DNA of 25,592 nt from an uncultured Muribaculaceae bacterium (GCA_905209725.1 CAJLTZ010000031.1:1-25592), one strand, 5' to 3'; shown: positions 1 through 7,981, counted from the first letter of the stretch. Numbers and translations are program-made. The notes: generated from the sequence alone by a model not told the origin.

Positions 1-55
1 CTCCTTCGCCTGCAAGACCGAATATGAGGCACATCTGCGACCCCTGCGTTAACAT
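1..55 (-). CDS. Possible 5' end of an outward-facing gene, cut by the window edge
   Basis: An ATG at 55-53 on the minus strand opens a frame that stays open to the edge and begins MLTQGSQMCLIFGLAGEG. It is supported only by its position about 30 nt downstream of a consensus promoter and by the matching ATGTTAAYGCAGGGG start at the right edge. Eighteen codons are too few to recognise a family. After the shared first five codons the two edge frames diverge, so they need not encode related proteins. Confidence 0.25.
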   Translation of the reverse strand, partial: MLTQGSQMCLIFGLAGEG

Positions 56-73
56 ATTTTGTGGGATGGGGTC
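38..73 (-). repeat. Left copy of edge inverted repeat
   Basis: Read on the minus strand this begins GACCCCATCCCA, continues through ATGTTAACGCAGGGG and ends in TCG. The same unit, with a few substitutions and one indel, appears on the plus strand at 25525-25560, so the two copies face outward from the two ends of the window. In this copy GACCCC and GGGGTC form a perfect 6-bp inverted repeat around the ATG. Each copy sits directly downstream of a Bacteroidetes-type promoter, so it reads best as a transcribed leader reaching a start codon. The end of an insertion element is the alternative. Confidence 0.75.
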
Positions 74-86
74 TAATTTCGTCAGG

Positions 87-117
87 CAAAATTAAAAAAT
101 CGGAATCTATTCCGCAA
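87..117 (-). promoter_or_regulatory. Outward-facing Bacteroidetes-type promoter
   Basis: On the minus strand TAATTTTG (94-87) matches the -7 consensus TAnnTTTG, and TTG (117-115) lies 20 nt upstream as a -33 element. Transcription would start near position 80 and run leftward out of the window through the edge repeat. The assignment rests on motif match and spacing only. Confidence 0.5.
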
Positions 118-128
118 GCATTCCGGAA
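101..128. promoter_or_regulatory. Operator-like cluster of ATTCCG half-sites
   Basis: CGGAAT-CT-ATTCCG (101-114) is a perfect 6-bp inverted repeat with a 2-nt spacer, and it is followed by the palindrome TTCCGGAA (121-128). The half-site ATTCCG therefore occurs three times in 28 bp. It overlaps the -33 element of the leftward promoter and lies upstream of the MATE gene, which is where a repressor or activator of either could bind. No regulator gene is visible nearby. Confidence 0.35.
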
Positions 129-175
129 AAATAAGTTGGCACGCCCCGGCGTTAAGGGGATAAACACCCTGATGT

Positions 176-1528
176 ATGATGAAAATTAAAGGATATAAGG
201 AGGAATACAAGGCATTGCTGAAGATGGGACTCCCGGTGCTGCTCACACAGTTGGGCGTGATACTGGTGAGTTTCGCCGACACGATGATGGTGGGAGCGTA
301 TGGCGTGGATGAACTTGCCGCCGCCGCCTTCGTGAACAGTCTCTTTGTGATACCCACAGTGATGATGATGGGCCTTGCCGCCGGAATCACCCCGCTGGTG
401 GGCGCGCTCTTCGGCCGCGGCGATGTGAAAGAACCCGGGAAGGTGGCGAAGGCAGGTCTGCAGGTAAATATAATTGTAGCTGTGGCCTTTACCGTGATAA
501 TGGGCGGAATCTATTTCTTCCTCGACTGTTTCGGCCAACCGGAGGAACTCCTTCCCCTAATACGCGGGTATTATCTGATACTTCTCTGCACGCTTGTGCC
601 AATGTCGGTGTTCAACACTTGCCAGCAGGTGGCCAATGGTCTTACCGACACCGTGACCCCTATGCTGATGATTCTGCTTGCGGTGATAATCAATATTATA
701 GGTAACTGGATATTGATCTACGGTCACTTCGGCTTCCCGGAATTTGGGCTTAACGGCGCCGGCATTGCCACGCTCATTTCCAGGCTCACGGCTATGACCG
801 GAATCGTGATAATCCTGATGCGCGGACGTCGCTATCATAAATATAAGGGGGGATATAAGGAGGCAAAGGAGCTTGGTGGGGTACGCCGCAAGGTATGGTC
901 CACCTCCTATCCCATAATGATACAGAATGGCATCGAATGCTCCCTCTGGACCTTCGGGGCAGTGGCTTGCGGTTGGTTTGGAAAGATCCAGCTGGCGGCT
1001 TATCAGGTGGTCAACACAATGGGTCAGCTCGGATTCATGACATTCATGAGTTTCGGTACGGCCGTCTCAATCCGCGTGGCAAATTATGCCGGTCGCGGCG
1101 ACGAGCCCGGCGCCGGAAGGGCAGCGCGTGCCGGCGTGCAGATGAATATGGTGATGGCCACGATAGCGAGCGTAATCTTCCTCGCCTTAGGCCGGCAGAT
1201 CATCCATATGTTCTCCCCCGACGAGCACGTGCTGTCAGCCGGACTGATGTTCCTCATCCCGTTGGTGCTCTATCAATATCTCGATGCCCTGCAGCTTACA
1301 TTCATTAATGCCATTCGCGGCACGAGCCAGGTTAAGCCTCTGCTCTGGATAGCGTTGGTGAGCTATGTGGCAGTCGGAATACCGGTGTTGCTGCTCTTCT
1401 CGGTGGCGTTCGGCTGGGAAGGGGTCGGCGTATACTATAGTTTCGATGTGGCGCTCCTCGTGGCCGCCGTCTATGCCGGCATAGTGTTCCGCCGCACACA
1501 TATCACAGCCCCGGCAATACAAGAGTAA
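176..1528 (+). CDS. MATE family multidrug/cation antiporter
   Basis: This 450-residue polytopic inner-membrane protein belongs to the MatE (NorM/DinF-like) family, which exports drugs or metabolites in exchange for Na+ or H+. Two homologous MatE halves are visible, roughly residues 15-170 and 235-400. The first opens with GLPVLLTQLG and FADTMMVGAYG, the typical first-helix pattern in which an Asp and a Met pair follow a long hydrophobic stretch. Length and about 12 hydrophobic segments fit the family. Tandem ATGs at 176 and 179 make the exact start uncertain by one codon, and no strong ribosome-binding site precedes them. The gene stands alone between the left edge and a hairpin just after its stop. 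The substrate cannot be inferred. Confidence 0.9.
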   Translation: MMKIKGYKEEYKALLKMGLPVLLTQLGVILVSFADTMMVGAYGVDELAAAAFVNSLFVIPTVMMMGLAAGITPLVGALFGRGDVKEPGKVAKAGLQVNIIVAVAFTVIMGGIYFFLDCFGQPEELLPLIRGYYLILLCTLVPMSVFNTCQQVANGLTDTVTPMLMILLAVIINIIGNWILIYGHFGFPEFGLNGAGIATLISRLTAMTGIVIILMRGRRYHKYKGGYKEAKELGGVRRKVWSTSYPIMIQNGIECSLWTFGAVACGWFGKIQLAAYQVVNTMGQLGFMTFMSFGTAVSIRVANYAGRGDEPGAGRAARAGVQMNMVMATIASVIFLALGRQIIHMFSPDEHVLSAGLMFLIPLVLYQYLDALQLTFINAIRGTSQVKPLLWIALVSYVAVGIPVLLLFSVAFGWEGVGVYYSFDVALLVAAVYAGIVFRRTHITAPAIQE

Positions 1529-1568
1529 ATATCCCAATTAGAGGAAAATTTGGTCAGATTGGGATATT
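1528..1568 (+). terminator. 11-bp perfect hairpin directly after the MATE stop codon
   Basis: AATATCCCAAT (1528-1538) and ATTGGGATATT (1558-1568) are perfect inverted repeats around a 19-nt loop, starting at the last base of the stop codon. No run of T follows, so this is not a textbook intrinsic terminator. It ends just 5 nt before the -33 element of the next operon, so it could equally be an operator for the efflux promoter. Confidence 0.45.
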
Positions 1569-1572
1569 GATA

Positions 1573-1602
1573 TTGTAATAAACAAAATCGGTATTAATTT
1601 TG
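1573..1602 (+). promoter_or_regulatory. Promoter of the TolC/HlyD/ABC-2 operon
   Basis: TTG (1573-1575) and TAATTTTG (1595-1602) are separated by 19 nt, which matches the Bacteroidetes -33/-7 promoter form. The predicted start near 1609 gives a 5' leader of about 100 nt before the TolC-like gene. Confidence 0.6.
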
Positions 1603-1707
1603 TATGAATAATGGGGGAAAAAGGATCTTTGTCCCTCTATTTTAGATTCCCGCTTATCAGAAAACGGGGGAGGTGCAGGCCTACCCTTTGGATATAACCC
1701 TGAAAAG

Positions 1708-3177
1708 ATGAAAAGAGTATCAATCATAGCCATAGCCTTAGGTGTGGCAACATATTGCTTTGCGGCCGGCGATTCCGGCGAGGCATCCTCCACGGTGAGC
1801 CTTGACTCTTGCCGCAGGATGGCATTGGGCAACAATAAGTTGATCCGCATGGCCGAAGAGAATGTGAAGGCGGCAGGATATGAGCGCAAGTCGGCCTTTG
1901 CCGCCTATTTGCCCGGAATAGACTTCAGTGCCGCATATATGTACAATCAGCACAAGACGAGCCTATTGTCGGAAGATGCTCTTCTGCCCACGAAGAGTTT
2001 CAATCCCGGCACGGGCAGCTTCGACTGGAACATACTCACCGACCCGATGGGGAATCCGATATTGAATCCCGACGGTGGAGGATATATCCCGACAGAGGTG
2101 GCTGTGATACCGAAAGATGCTCTGACATTCGACACCCGGAATATATTTATAGGCACGGTGACACTGACGCAGCCCATCTATCTTGGCGGTACAATCAAGG
2201 CATTGAACGACATTGCGATGTATGCCGAGAATGTATCCAAGGCCGCGCGCAACCAAGTGGCCCAGGAGGTGGTATATGGAGTTGACGAGGCATATTGGAC
2301 GGTAGTGTCGCTTGGAGCGAAAGAGGCGCTTGCGAAGAGTTTCGTGCAACTTGTGGACACACTCCATTATAATGTGCAGGCGATGCTTGATGCAGGAGTG
2401 GCAACACGAAGCGACCTGCTGAATGTGGATGTGAAATTGAATGAGGCCAAGATAATGCAGACCAAGGTGGAGAATGGGCTGACTCTATCACGCATGGCAT
2501 TGGCGCAAGTGTGCGGACTTCCGGCCGACACGCAGATGCGTCTTAGTGATGAAGGACGCACCTCTGTGGGTGAGGGGCGCGGACTGGCCGATTACAGTTC
2601 ATCGCTTGAGGATGTGTATGCACGCCGTCAGGACCTGGAGGCCGTGCGCCAGGGCATCAATGTGCTTAAGGGTCGCGAACGTCTCGCCATGGGTGCGATG
2701 CTTCCGAAACTCGGGCTGATTGGCAGTTATACATTCGGAACGCCTAACCTGCAGGATGGTTTCTCGCGTCATATACGCGGCGGATTCCATGTAGGCGCCG
2801 CGCTCACAATTCCCATCTGGCACTGGGGCGGCAACTACAACCATTACCGGAGCACGAAGACGGCAACCAATGCTCAGCGCCTAATGCTCGAGGATCTGGA
2901 GGAGAAGGTGCAGCTTCAGGTGCGGCAGGCACGGTTCAAATATGAGGAGGCATTCAAGACCTACGACATGGCCAAGGCCAACATGAAGAGCGCCGAGGCG
3001 AATCTGGAGAATGCCCGGCTTGCATATAAAGAGGGCCTTCTTACGGTGAATGACGTGATCTTGGCGCAGACAGGCTGGCTCAAGGCGCATTCGGAAAAGA
3101 TCGATGCCGAAATCGGGGTGCATCTATGCGAGGTTTACCTCTCTAAGGTGCTGGGAACGCTCAGCGTGAATGATTGA
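1708..3177 (+). CDS. TolC-like outer membrane efflux protein
   Basis: This 489-residue protein belongs to the outer membrane efflux protein (TolC/OEP) family, whose trimers form a channel through the outer membrane and periplasm. A Sec signal peptide is visible at residues 1 to about 20: MKR, a hydrophobic core, then CFA-AG. Two OEP repeats follow, rich in long amphipathic helices, for example the Ala/Gln-rich segments near residues 170-270 and 390-470. An insertion around residues 88-140, rich in Pro, Gly and Asp, interrupts the first repeat and is probably an extracellular or strand-loop region. The gene is first in a run with an HlyD-type adaptor and two ABC-2 permeases, so it most likely forms the exit duct of that pump. 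Confidence 0.9.
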   Translation: MKRVSIIAIALGVATYCFAAGDSGEASSTVSLDSCRRMALGNNKLIRMAEENVKAAGYERKSAFAAYLPGIDFSAAYMYNQHKTSLLSEDALLPTKSFNPGTGSFDWNILTDPMGNPILNPDGGGYIPTEVAVIPKDALTFDTRNIFIGTVTLTQPIYLGGTIKALNDIAMYAENVSKAARNQVAQEVVYGVDEAYWTVVSLGAKEALAKSFVQLVDTLHYNVQAMLDAGVATRSDLLNVDVKLNEAKIMQTKVENGLTLSRMALAQVCGLPADTQMRLSDEGRTSVGEGRGLADYSSSLEDVYARRQDLEAVRQGINVLKGRERLAMGAMLPKLGLIGSYTFGTPNLQDGFSRHIRGGFHVGAALTIPIWHWGGNYNHYRSTKTATNAQRLMLEDLEEKVQLQVRQARFKYEEAFKTYDMAKANMKSAEANLENARLAYKEGLLTVNDVILAQTGWLKAHSEKIDAEIGVHLCEVYLSKVLGTLSVND

Positions 3178-3227
3178 GGGAAAGGATTTTAGAAAAACAG
3201 ATTGGCAATTCCATATAATTAAGAAAG

Positions 3228-4334
3228 ATGGAAGAGAAGGATACAATTAAGAAGGGAACAGAGACTTCCCAGGAAGAATATGCGCCGAATCACGACTGGA
3301 AGGATGTGAGCGTGCGACCGGCCACCGCCGACAGCAACCCGAATGAGGTTTCGGGCAAGGACAAGATGCTGATAGTCACCATCAGCGGCATATTGCTTGT
3401 GATATTGGCGCTCGCCATAGTAGGATTTATATTCATCAAGCAGGGTCCGGAGACCATTCAGGGTCAGGGGGAGGCCACGGAGATTCGCATCAGCGGTAAG
3501 TTGCCCGGCCGAGTGATGGAGATATATGTGGAGGAGGGCCAGCATGTGCATGCCGGCGACACCCTCGTGCGCATCTCCTCGAAACTTGTGGATGCGCAGT
3601 TGAAGGAAGCCAAGGCGATGGAGAACGTGGCGATCGCAGGCAAGGAGCGTGTGGATGCAGGCACACGTCAGCAGGTGATTCAGTCGGCACGCGACATCTG
3701 GCAGCAGGCACAGTCGGCCACCGGCATAGCCCGCAAGACCTATGAACGAATGGAATCGCTCTATGCCAAGGGTGTTGTATCCGCGCAGAAGCGGGATGAG
3801 GCAAAGGCCGCGTACGATATGGCCCGTTCCGGCGAGGCAGCCGCCAAGAGCAGTTATGAGCTTGCGGCAGCGGGCCCGATCAAAGAGGACCGCAATGCAT
3901 CGAGCGCGATGGTGGCTGTGGCCCAGAGCGGAGTTGGCAAGGTTGACGCCCTTCTCGACGACCAGTATCTGCTTGCCCCCTGCGACGGCGAGATTATAGT
4001 GATTTATCCCAATGTGAGCGAACTGATTGCCACCGGTGCACCGGTGATGTCGCTGCAGAAGGACGACCACTGGGCAGTGTTCAATATGCGTGAAACCTTC
4101 CTCAAGGATATCAAGAACGGCACTAAACTGAAAGTATACATCCCGGCTTTGGACAAGGATACGGTGATGAAAGTGTTCTATATCAAGGACCTTGGCACCT
4201 ATGCCAACTGGCAGGCCACGAAGGCCACCGGCGATTACGACGCACGCACCTTCTCGGTGAAAGCACGTCCGGAACGCCCGATAGCCAATTTCCGTCCAGG
4301 CATGTCGGTGATTTACAAGGGTGTGGCTGATTAA
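3228..4334 (+). CDS. HlyD/EmrA-type periplasmic adaptor protein
   Basis: This 368-residue membrane fusion protein links an inner-membrane pump to TolC. About 45 cytosolic charged residues precede a single membrane anchor at roughly residues 47-67. A biotinyl-lipoyl-like beta domain follows (GRVMEIYVEEGQHVHAGDTL), then an Ala/Glu/Lys-rich alpha-helical hairpin near residues 125-230. The second lipoyl half (LLAPCDGEIIVIYPNVSEL) and a C-terminal beta-barrel ending in RPGMSVIYKG complete the fold. Order and length match EmrA/YbhG-like adaptors. The gene starts 50 nt after the TolC-like gene and is followed 36 nt later by the first permease, which supports a tripartite exporter. Confidence 0.9.
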   Translation: MEEKDTIKKGTETSQEEYAPNHDWKDVSVRPATADSNPNEVSGKDKMLIVTISGILLVILALAIVGFIFIKQGPETIQGQGEATEIRISGKLPGRVMEIYVEEGQHVHAGDTLVRISSKLVDAQLKEAKAMENVAIAGKERVDAGTRQQVIQSARDIWQQAQSATGIARKTYERMESLYAKGVVSAQKRDEAKAAYDMARSGEAAAKSSYELAAAGPIKEDRNASSAMVAVAQSGVGKVDALLDDQYLLAPCDGEIIVIYPNVSELIATGAPVMSLQKDDHWAVFNMRETFLKDIKNGTKLKVYIPALDKDTVMKVFYIKDLGTYANWQATKATGDYDARTFSVKARPERPIANFRPGMSVIYKGVAD

Positions 4335-4370
4335 GCCAGAGAGACATAAGAACAAGAGGACTAACAAGAA

Positions 4371-5573
4371 TTGATTAAGAAGATCGTGAGCAATACAAAT
4401 CAGACATGCGGAGAAACGGGCGTGCTGGCCGTGATGCGGCGCAGCGTGCTGCAGATTGTGCGCAGACCGCTGATGTGGCTGGGAATCTTCGGTTTGCCTC
4501 TATTCATGATGCTCTTCATCTCGTCGATGTTTGAGCAAGGGTTGCCCACGAAAGTGCCGGCCGGCATTGTTGACATGGACGGCAGTCCGCTTTCGCGCGA
4601 CATCACGCAGAAACTCGACGGGATGCAGATGGTGCACCTCACAAAGTCGTGCAATAGTTACGGCGAGGCCCGCGACGCGATGCAGCGTGGGGAAATCTAC
4701 GGATATTTCCTGATACCCGAGAATTTCCAAGCCGACCTTATGTCAGGCCGCAAGCCCGACATCACGTTCTATACCAATATGGCCTACTATGTGCCGGCGT
4801 CGCTGCTATTCAAGACCTTCAAGGCCACTGCCATCTATACGAAGGCCGGCGTGGCGGTGTCGGTGGTACAGAGCGTGGGTGAGAATCCCGAGGCAGCCGC
4901 ACCGTTGCTGCAGCCGGTCAATATCCAGGCGCGCGGCATAGGCAATCCTCTGCTGAATTATGGCATATATCTCTGCAACAGCTTCATCCCGGCTGCGCTC
5001 CAGCTGATGATAATGCTGATGACGATTTTCTCATTAGGAGAGGAGACGAAATATGGCACATCGCCCGAACTGCTCCGTTTGGCCAAAGGGTCGGCGCGCA
5101 GGGCTGTGTTCGGGAAACTGTTCCCGCAGACCCTGATGTGGTGGGTGATCGTTACCTTCATGACGGCATGGCTCTTCAAGTATAATCATTTCCCGATGCA
5201 CGGGTCGTGGGCGCTTATCCTGCTTTCGGAATATCTGTTTGTGGTGGCGGCGCAGTGCTTCGCGGTGTTTGTCTACGGGCTAATCCCCAACCTTCGTCTC
5301 GGCCTCTCCGTGTGTGCGCTGACCGGCATCCTTTCCTTCTCGATTGCCGCGTTCAGTTTCCCGGAGCAGAGCATGTATCCGGCCATGTCGATATTCAGCT
5401 GGCTGATGCCTGTGAGATATAATTTCCTGATATATAGCGATGTTGCCCTGAATGGCAGGGAACTCTTCTATTCGCGCTTCTATTATGTGGCATATTTCGT
5501 GTATATGATGTTGCCCTTCACAGTGATGTATCGCATCAAGAAGGCGATGGCACATCCCGTATATGCTCCCTAA
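4371..5573 (+). CDS. ABC-2 type transporter permease (first of pair)
   Basis: This 400-residue inner-membrane protein has the ABC2_membrane_3 (YbhS/YbhR-like) architecture. There is one N-terminal transmembrane helix at about residues 34-52, a periplasmic domain of about 150 residues starting PAGIVDMDGSPLSR, and a C-terminal block of five to six helices from about residue 200. The longest frame starts with TTG at 4371 (MIKKIV), with AGAGGA upstream. GTG at 4386 or ATG at 4431 are alternatives, and the last would leave only a short cytosolic tail before helix 1. It pairs with the next gene, presumably as a heterodimer. No nucleotide-binding subunit is encoded in this run. Confidence 0.85.
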   Translation: MIKKIVSNTNQTCGETGVLAVMRRSVLQIVRRPLMWLGIFGLPLFMMLFISSMFEQGLPTKVPAGIVDMDGSPLSRDITQKLDGMQMVHLTKSCNSYGEARDAMQRGEIYGYFLIPENFQADLMSGRKPDITFYTNMAYYVPASLLFKTFKATAIYTKAGVAVSVVQSVGENPEAAAPLLQPVNIQARGIGNPLLNYGIYLCNSFIPAALQLMIMLMTIFSLGEETKYGTSPELLRLAKGSARRAVFGKLFPQTLMWWVIVTFMTAWLFKYNHFPMHGSWALILLSEYLFVVAAQCFAVFVYGLIPNLRLGLSVCALTGILSFSIAAFSFPEQSMYPAMSIFSWLMPVRYNFLIYSDVALNGRELFYSRFYYVAYFVYMMLPFTVMYRIKKAMAHPVYAP

Positions 5574-5630
5574 AGGCAGATGTGATCGGGGTGATTGAGG
5601 GGAAGATGAATCAATATTAAAGAAAGAGAG

Positions 5631-6863
5631 ATGAAAAAGATAAAGGGATATTGGCGCGACATGTGCCGGGCATTCATGCATGAGTTTGCGCTTGTGCTGC
5701 ATGACCCTGGGCTTATATTGTTTTTTCTCTTTCTTCCGCTGGTATATCCTGTGCTGTATTCGCTGATATATAATCCTGAGATAGTGAAGGAGGTGCCGAT
5801 AGTGGTTGTAGACAATGACCGCACGCCGAAGAGCCGCGAGATGACGCGCATGCTTGACGCCTGTGATGAATTATGGGTGAAGGGCTATGCCTCCGACCTT
5901 GATGAGGCCAGGCGTGCCATGGATGGCAAGGATGTATTCGCTATATTGGAGATTCCCAAGGGCTTCCAGCGAAAGATAGGACGCACGGAGACAGCCCCGG
6001 CGGTGATCTATTGCGATATGACGCTTCTGCTTCGCTACCGTGGACTGCTTGTGGCGACTACGGATGTGATGCAGGAGATGGGGGCGGAGATTCTCACGGA
6101 GAAGGTGAATCTTGTGGCGCCAATGGCCGAGACGGTGGTAGGCGAGGGCGACCTGATGCCTATACATAATATAAACATGGGCAATATCCGCGGTGGTTTC
6201 GACACTTTCCTTATGCCGGGCGTGATAGTGCTGATTCTGCATCAGTGTCTTGTGCTGGCTGCCGGAATGGCTGGCGGTGCACGGTTGGAGAGCCGCCGCC
6301 TGCGGGGTTACAATCCTTATGTGGTGTCGCGGTCCACCCTTGCTGCCATGATTGGTCAAGCTCTGTGCTATATGGGTATTATGGTGGTGCCCACCATCTT
6401 TGTGATCCATTATGTGCCGCTGATATTCGGATTCCCGCTCTGCGGAAACATATTCGAGGAGCTGGCGTTCCTGCTGCCGATGGTGATTGCATGCTGCGGC
6501 GTCGGGTTTGTGTTCCAGACGATGGTGATGGAACGCGAGTCGGTGTTCATCTCATGGGTGATCACGTCTGTGGTGTTCCTGCTTCTGTCGGGATTGATTT
6601 GGCCGAGATATGATATGTATGGTTTCTGGAAGGCCCTGAGCGCTATATGTCCGTCGACATGGGGCGTGGAAGGCTTCATCAAGATGGAAACCAATGGCTC
6701 GTCGCTCTCACAGGTGGTTACGGAATACCGGAATCTGTGGATACTTGCCGGCGCCTGGTGGGTGCTGGCATGGATACTGCAGAAGAGGGTGGTGCGTCCT
6801 TCGATATGGCGGGTTCGTCACATCGAGATGGAGAAGCTGATGGCTGAGGGTAATGCAGATTAG
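5631..6863 (+). CDS. ABC-2 type transporter permease (second of pair)
   Basis: This 410-residue protein has the same layout as its upstream neighbour: a first helix at about residues 28-46 (LILFFLFLPLVYPVLYSLIY), a periplasmic domain beginning VPIVVVDNDRTPKSREMTR, and a C-terminal bundle of helices from about residue 195. The VVDNDRTP/VDMDGSPLSR correspondence shows the two permeases are paralogues. The 57-nt gap and shared orientation make co-expression likely. The domain is known from lipid, drug and polymer exporters, but the cargo cannot be read from the sequence. Confidence 0.87.
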   Translation: MKKIKGYWRDMCRAFMHEFALVLHDPGLILFFLFLPLVYPVLYSLIYNPEIVKEVPIVVVDNDRTPKSREMTRMLDACDELWVKGYASDLDEARRAMDGKDVFAILEIPKGFQRKIGRTETAPAVIYCDMTLLLRYRGLLVATTDVMQEMGAEILTEKVNLVAPMAETVVGEGDLMPIHNINMGNIRGGFDTFLMPGVIVLILHQCLVLAAGMAGGARLESRRLRGYNPYVVSRSTLAAMIGQALCYMGIMVVPTIFVIHYVPLIFGFPLCGNIFEELAFLLPMVIACCGVGFVFQTMVMERESVFISWVITSVVFLLLSGLIWPRYDMYGFWKALSAICPSTWGVEGFIKMETNGSSLSQVVTEYRNLWILAGAWWVLAWILQKRVVRPSIWRVRHIEMEKLMAEGNAD

Positions 6864-6872
6864 CATAGGGTG

Positions 6873-7814
6873 ATGGCAGATAAGAGAAAACTTTCGTTGG
6901 GATATAGGGCGCTCCATATGGCGCTGAAAGGGATGTCGCGCCTTCCGCTGAGAGCATTGTATGGTGTGTCGGATATGCTGGCACTTGCGGCTCACAGTGT
7001 GGTCCGCTACAGAAGAAAGGTGGTAAGGCAGAACCTCAAGGAGTGCTTTCCGGATATGGATAAGCGGGAATTGCGCCGCGTGGAGAAGGCCTTTTATCGC
7101 TTCCTTACCGACTATATGATGGAGACAGTGAAACTCCTGTCGATGAGTGAGGAGGAGATGCGTCGCCGACTTCGGGTGGAGAACTCGGAGGTTGTCACAG
7201 AGGCGATGCGCAGCGGGCGCAATGTGGTGCTTTATCTGGGACATTACTGCAACTGGGAATGGGTGAGTTCGCTGCCTCTGTCGTTCGACGAAGGGGCGGT
7301 GTGCGCGCAGGTGTATCATCCGCTTCACAACAAGGAGATGGATGAGGCCTTTATGGAGATACGCACACGATTCGGGGCCAATAATATCGCGATGGATGAT
7401 ATCTTGCGTAGGCTTGTGGAATGGAAGCGTGCCGGCACGCCGACCGTTACGGGATTCATCGCCGACCAGTCGCCGAATCTCGATGTGCATCTGTTCGTAG
7501 ACTTCCTGCACCACGACACGCCTGTATATACCGGACCGGAGCGCATAGCCCGTTTTCTGGATGCCGAGGTCTATTATTGCGACATACGCCGGCCGAAGCG
7601 TGGGGAATATGTGTTGCGGTTTGAGGAGATCACGAAGACTCCGAAAAATGAGCCGACGTTTGCGATTACGGAACGCTATATGCAGAAACTTGAGCGGAGC
7701 ATTGAGCGTCACCCGGAATACTGGCTGTGGAGTCACCGGCGCTGGAAGCGCACGCGCGCCGACTTTGAGCGCAAATGGGGAGACAAAGCCCCCGAAATGC
7801 TCTCGCACCTGTGA
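6873..7814 (+). CDS. LpxL/HtrB-type lysophospholipid acyltransferase family protein
   Basis: This 313-residue member of the bacterial lipid A acyltransferase (LPLAT, LpxL/HtrB) family would transfer an acyl chain from acyl-ACP to a lipid acceptor at the inner membrane. The catalytic H-x4-E box is seen as GHYCNWEW (His124, Glu129), and the later block FIADQSPN is also typical of the family. The N-terminus has only modest hydrophobicity (ALYGVSDMLALAAHSVV). A GTG at 6870 would add one residue, but ATG at 6873 is the simpler start. The gene follows the second permease by only 9 nt, so it belongs to the export operon. Whether it is the cell's main lipid A acyltransferase or a dedicated enzyme for exported lipids is open. 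Confidence 0.88.
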   Translation: MADKRKLSLGYRALHMALKGMSRLPLRALYGVSDMLALAAHSVVRYRRKVVRQNLKECFPDMDKRELRRVEKAFYRFLTDYMMETVKLLSMSEEEMRRRLRVENSEVVTEAMRSGRNVVLYLGHYCNWEWVSSLPLSFDEGAVCAQVYHPLHNKEMDEAFMEIRTRFGANNIAMDDILRRLVEWKRAGTPTVTGFIADQSPNLDVHLFVDFLHHDTPVYTGPERIARFLDAEVYYCDIRRPKRGEYVLRFEEITKTPKNEPTFAITERYMQKLERSIERHPEYWLWSHRRWKRTRADFERKWGDKAPEMLSHL

Positions 7815-7856
7815 ATAGGACAATATGATGCCGATTGTCAGGGTCGTGTTGTGGCG

Positions 7857-7881
7857 AATGGAATATAAAATGGAATATAAA
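7857..7881 (+). repeat. Two tandem 12-bp repeats upstream of the urease genes
   Basis: AATGGAATATAA occurs twice head to tail (7857-7868 and 7869-7880), about 100 nt before ureA. It is AT-rich and lies in the likely promoter region, so it may be a regulator site or a slippage product. Confidence 0.6.
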
Positions 7882-7974
7882 TAGCGTAACTTAAAATTTT
7901 TTATAATAAAAATAGGGCGTCGGCGAAACCAGATGGGCTTCGCCGTTGTTTTTTAATTAGCGTATTTTAAAATT
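7882..7974 (+). promoter_or_regulatory. Direct repeat TAGCGTAnnTTAAAATT flanking a hairpin in the urease leader
   Basis: TAGCGTAACTTAAAATT (7882-7898) and TAGCGTATTTTAAAATT (7958-7974) match at 15 of 17 positions and lie 76 bp apart on either side of the hairpin at 7921-7945. The second copy ends 7 nt before the ureA start codon. No clean TAnnTTTG promoter was found in this 167-nt gap, so these repeats are the best candidates for core promoter or operator elements of the urease operon. Confidence 0.45.
7921..7954 (+). terminator. Intrinsic terminator between the export and urease operons
   Basis: CGGCGAA (7921-7927) pairs perfectly with TTCGCCG (7939-7945) around an 11-nt loop and is followed by TTGTTTTTT. 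It should end the efflux/acyltransferase transcript. If urease transcription begins upstream of it, near 7860-7900, it would instead act as an attenuator in the ureA leader. Confidence 0.75.
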
Positions 7975-7981
7975 AACAGTT

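Noticed and set aside
2..52. Plus-strand open frame ending in TAA at 50-52, which could be the C-terminus of a transposase with the edge repeat as its terminal inverted repeat
   Set aside because: The matching frame at the right edge is quite different in sequence, while the supposed non-coding repeat is well conserved. That is the reverse of what two copies of one insertion element should show. Not fully excluded.
3219..4367. 382-residue antisense open frame opposite the HlyD-like gene
   Set aside because: The sense frame has clear domain structure. The antisense product is rich in His, Leu and Cys as expected from the complement of a GC-rich gene.
6708..7823. 371-residue antisense open frame opposite the acyltransferase gene
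   Set aside because: The sense gene carries the H-x4-E catalytic box. The antisense frame shows no motif and spans two unrelated genes.
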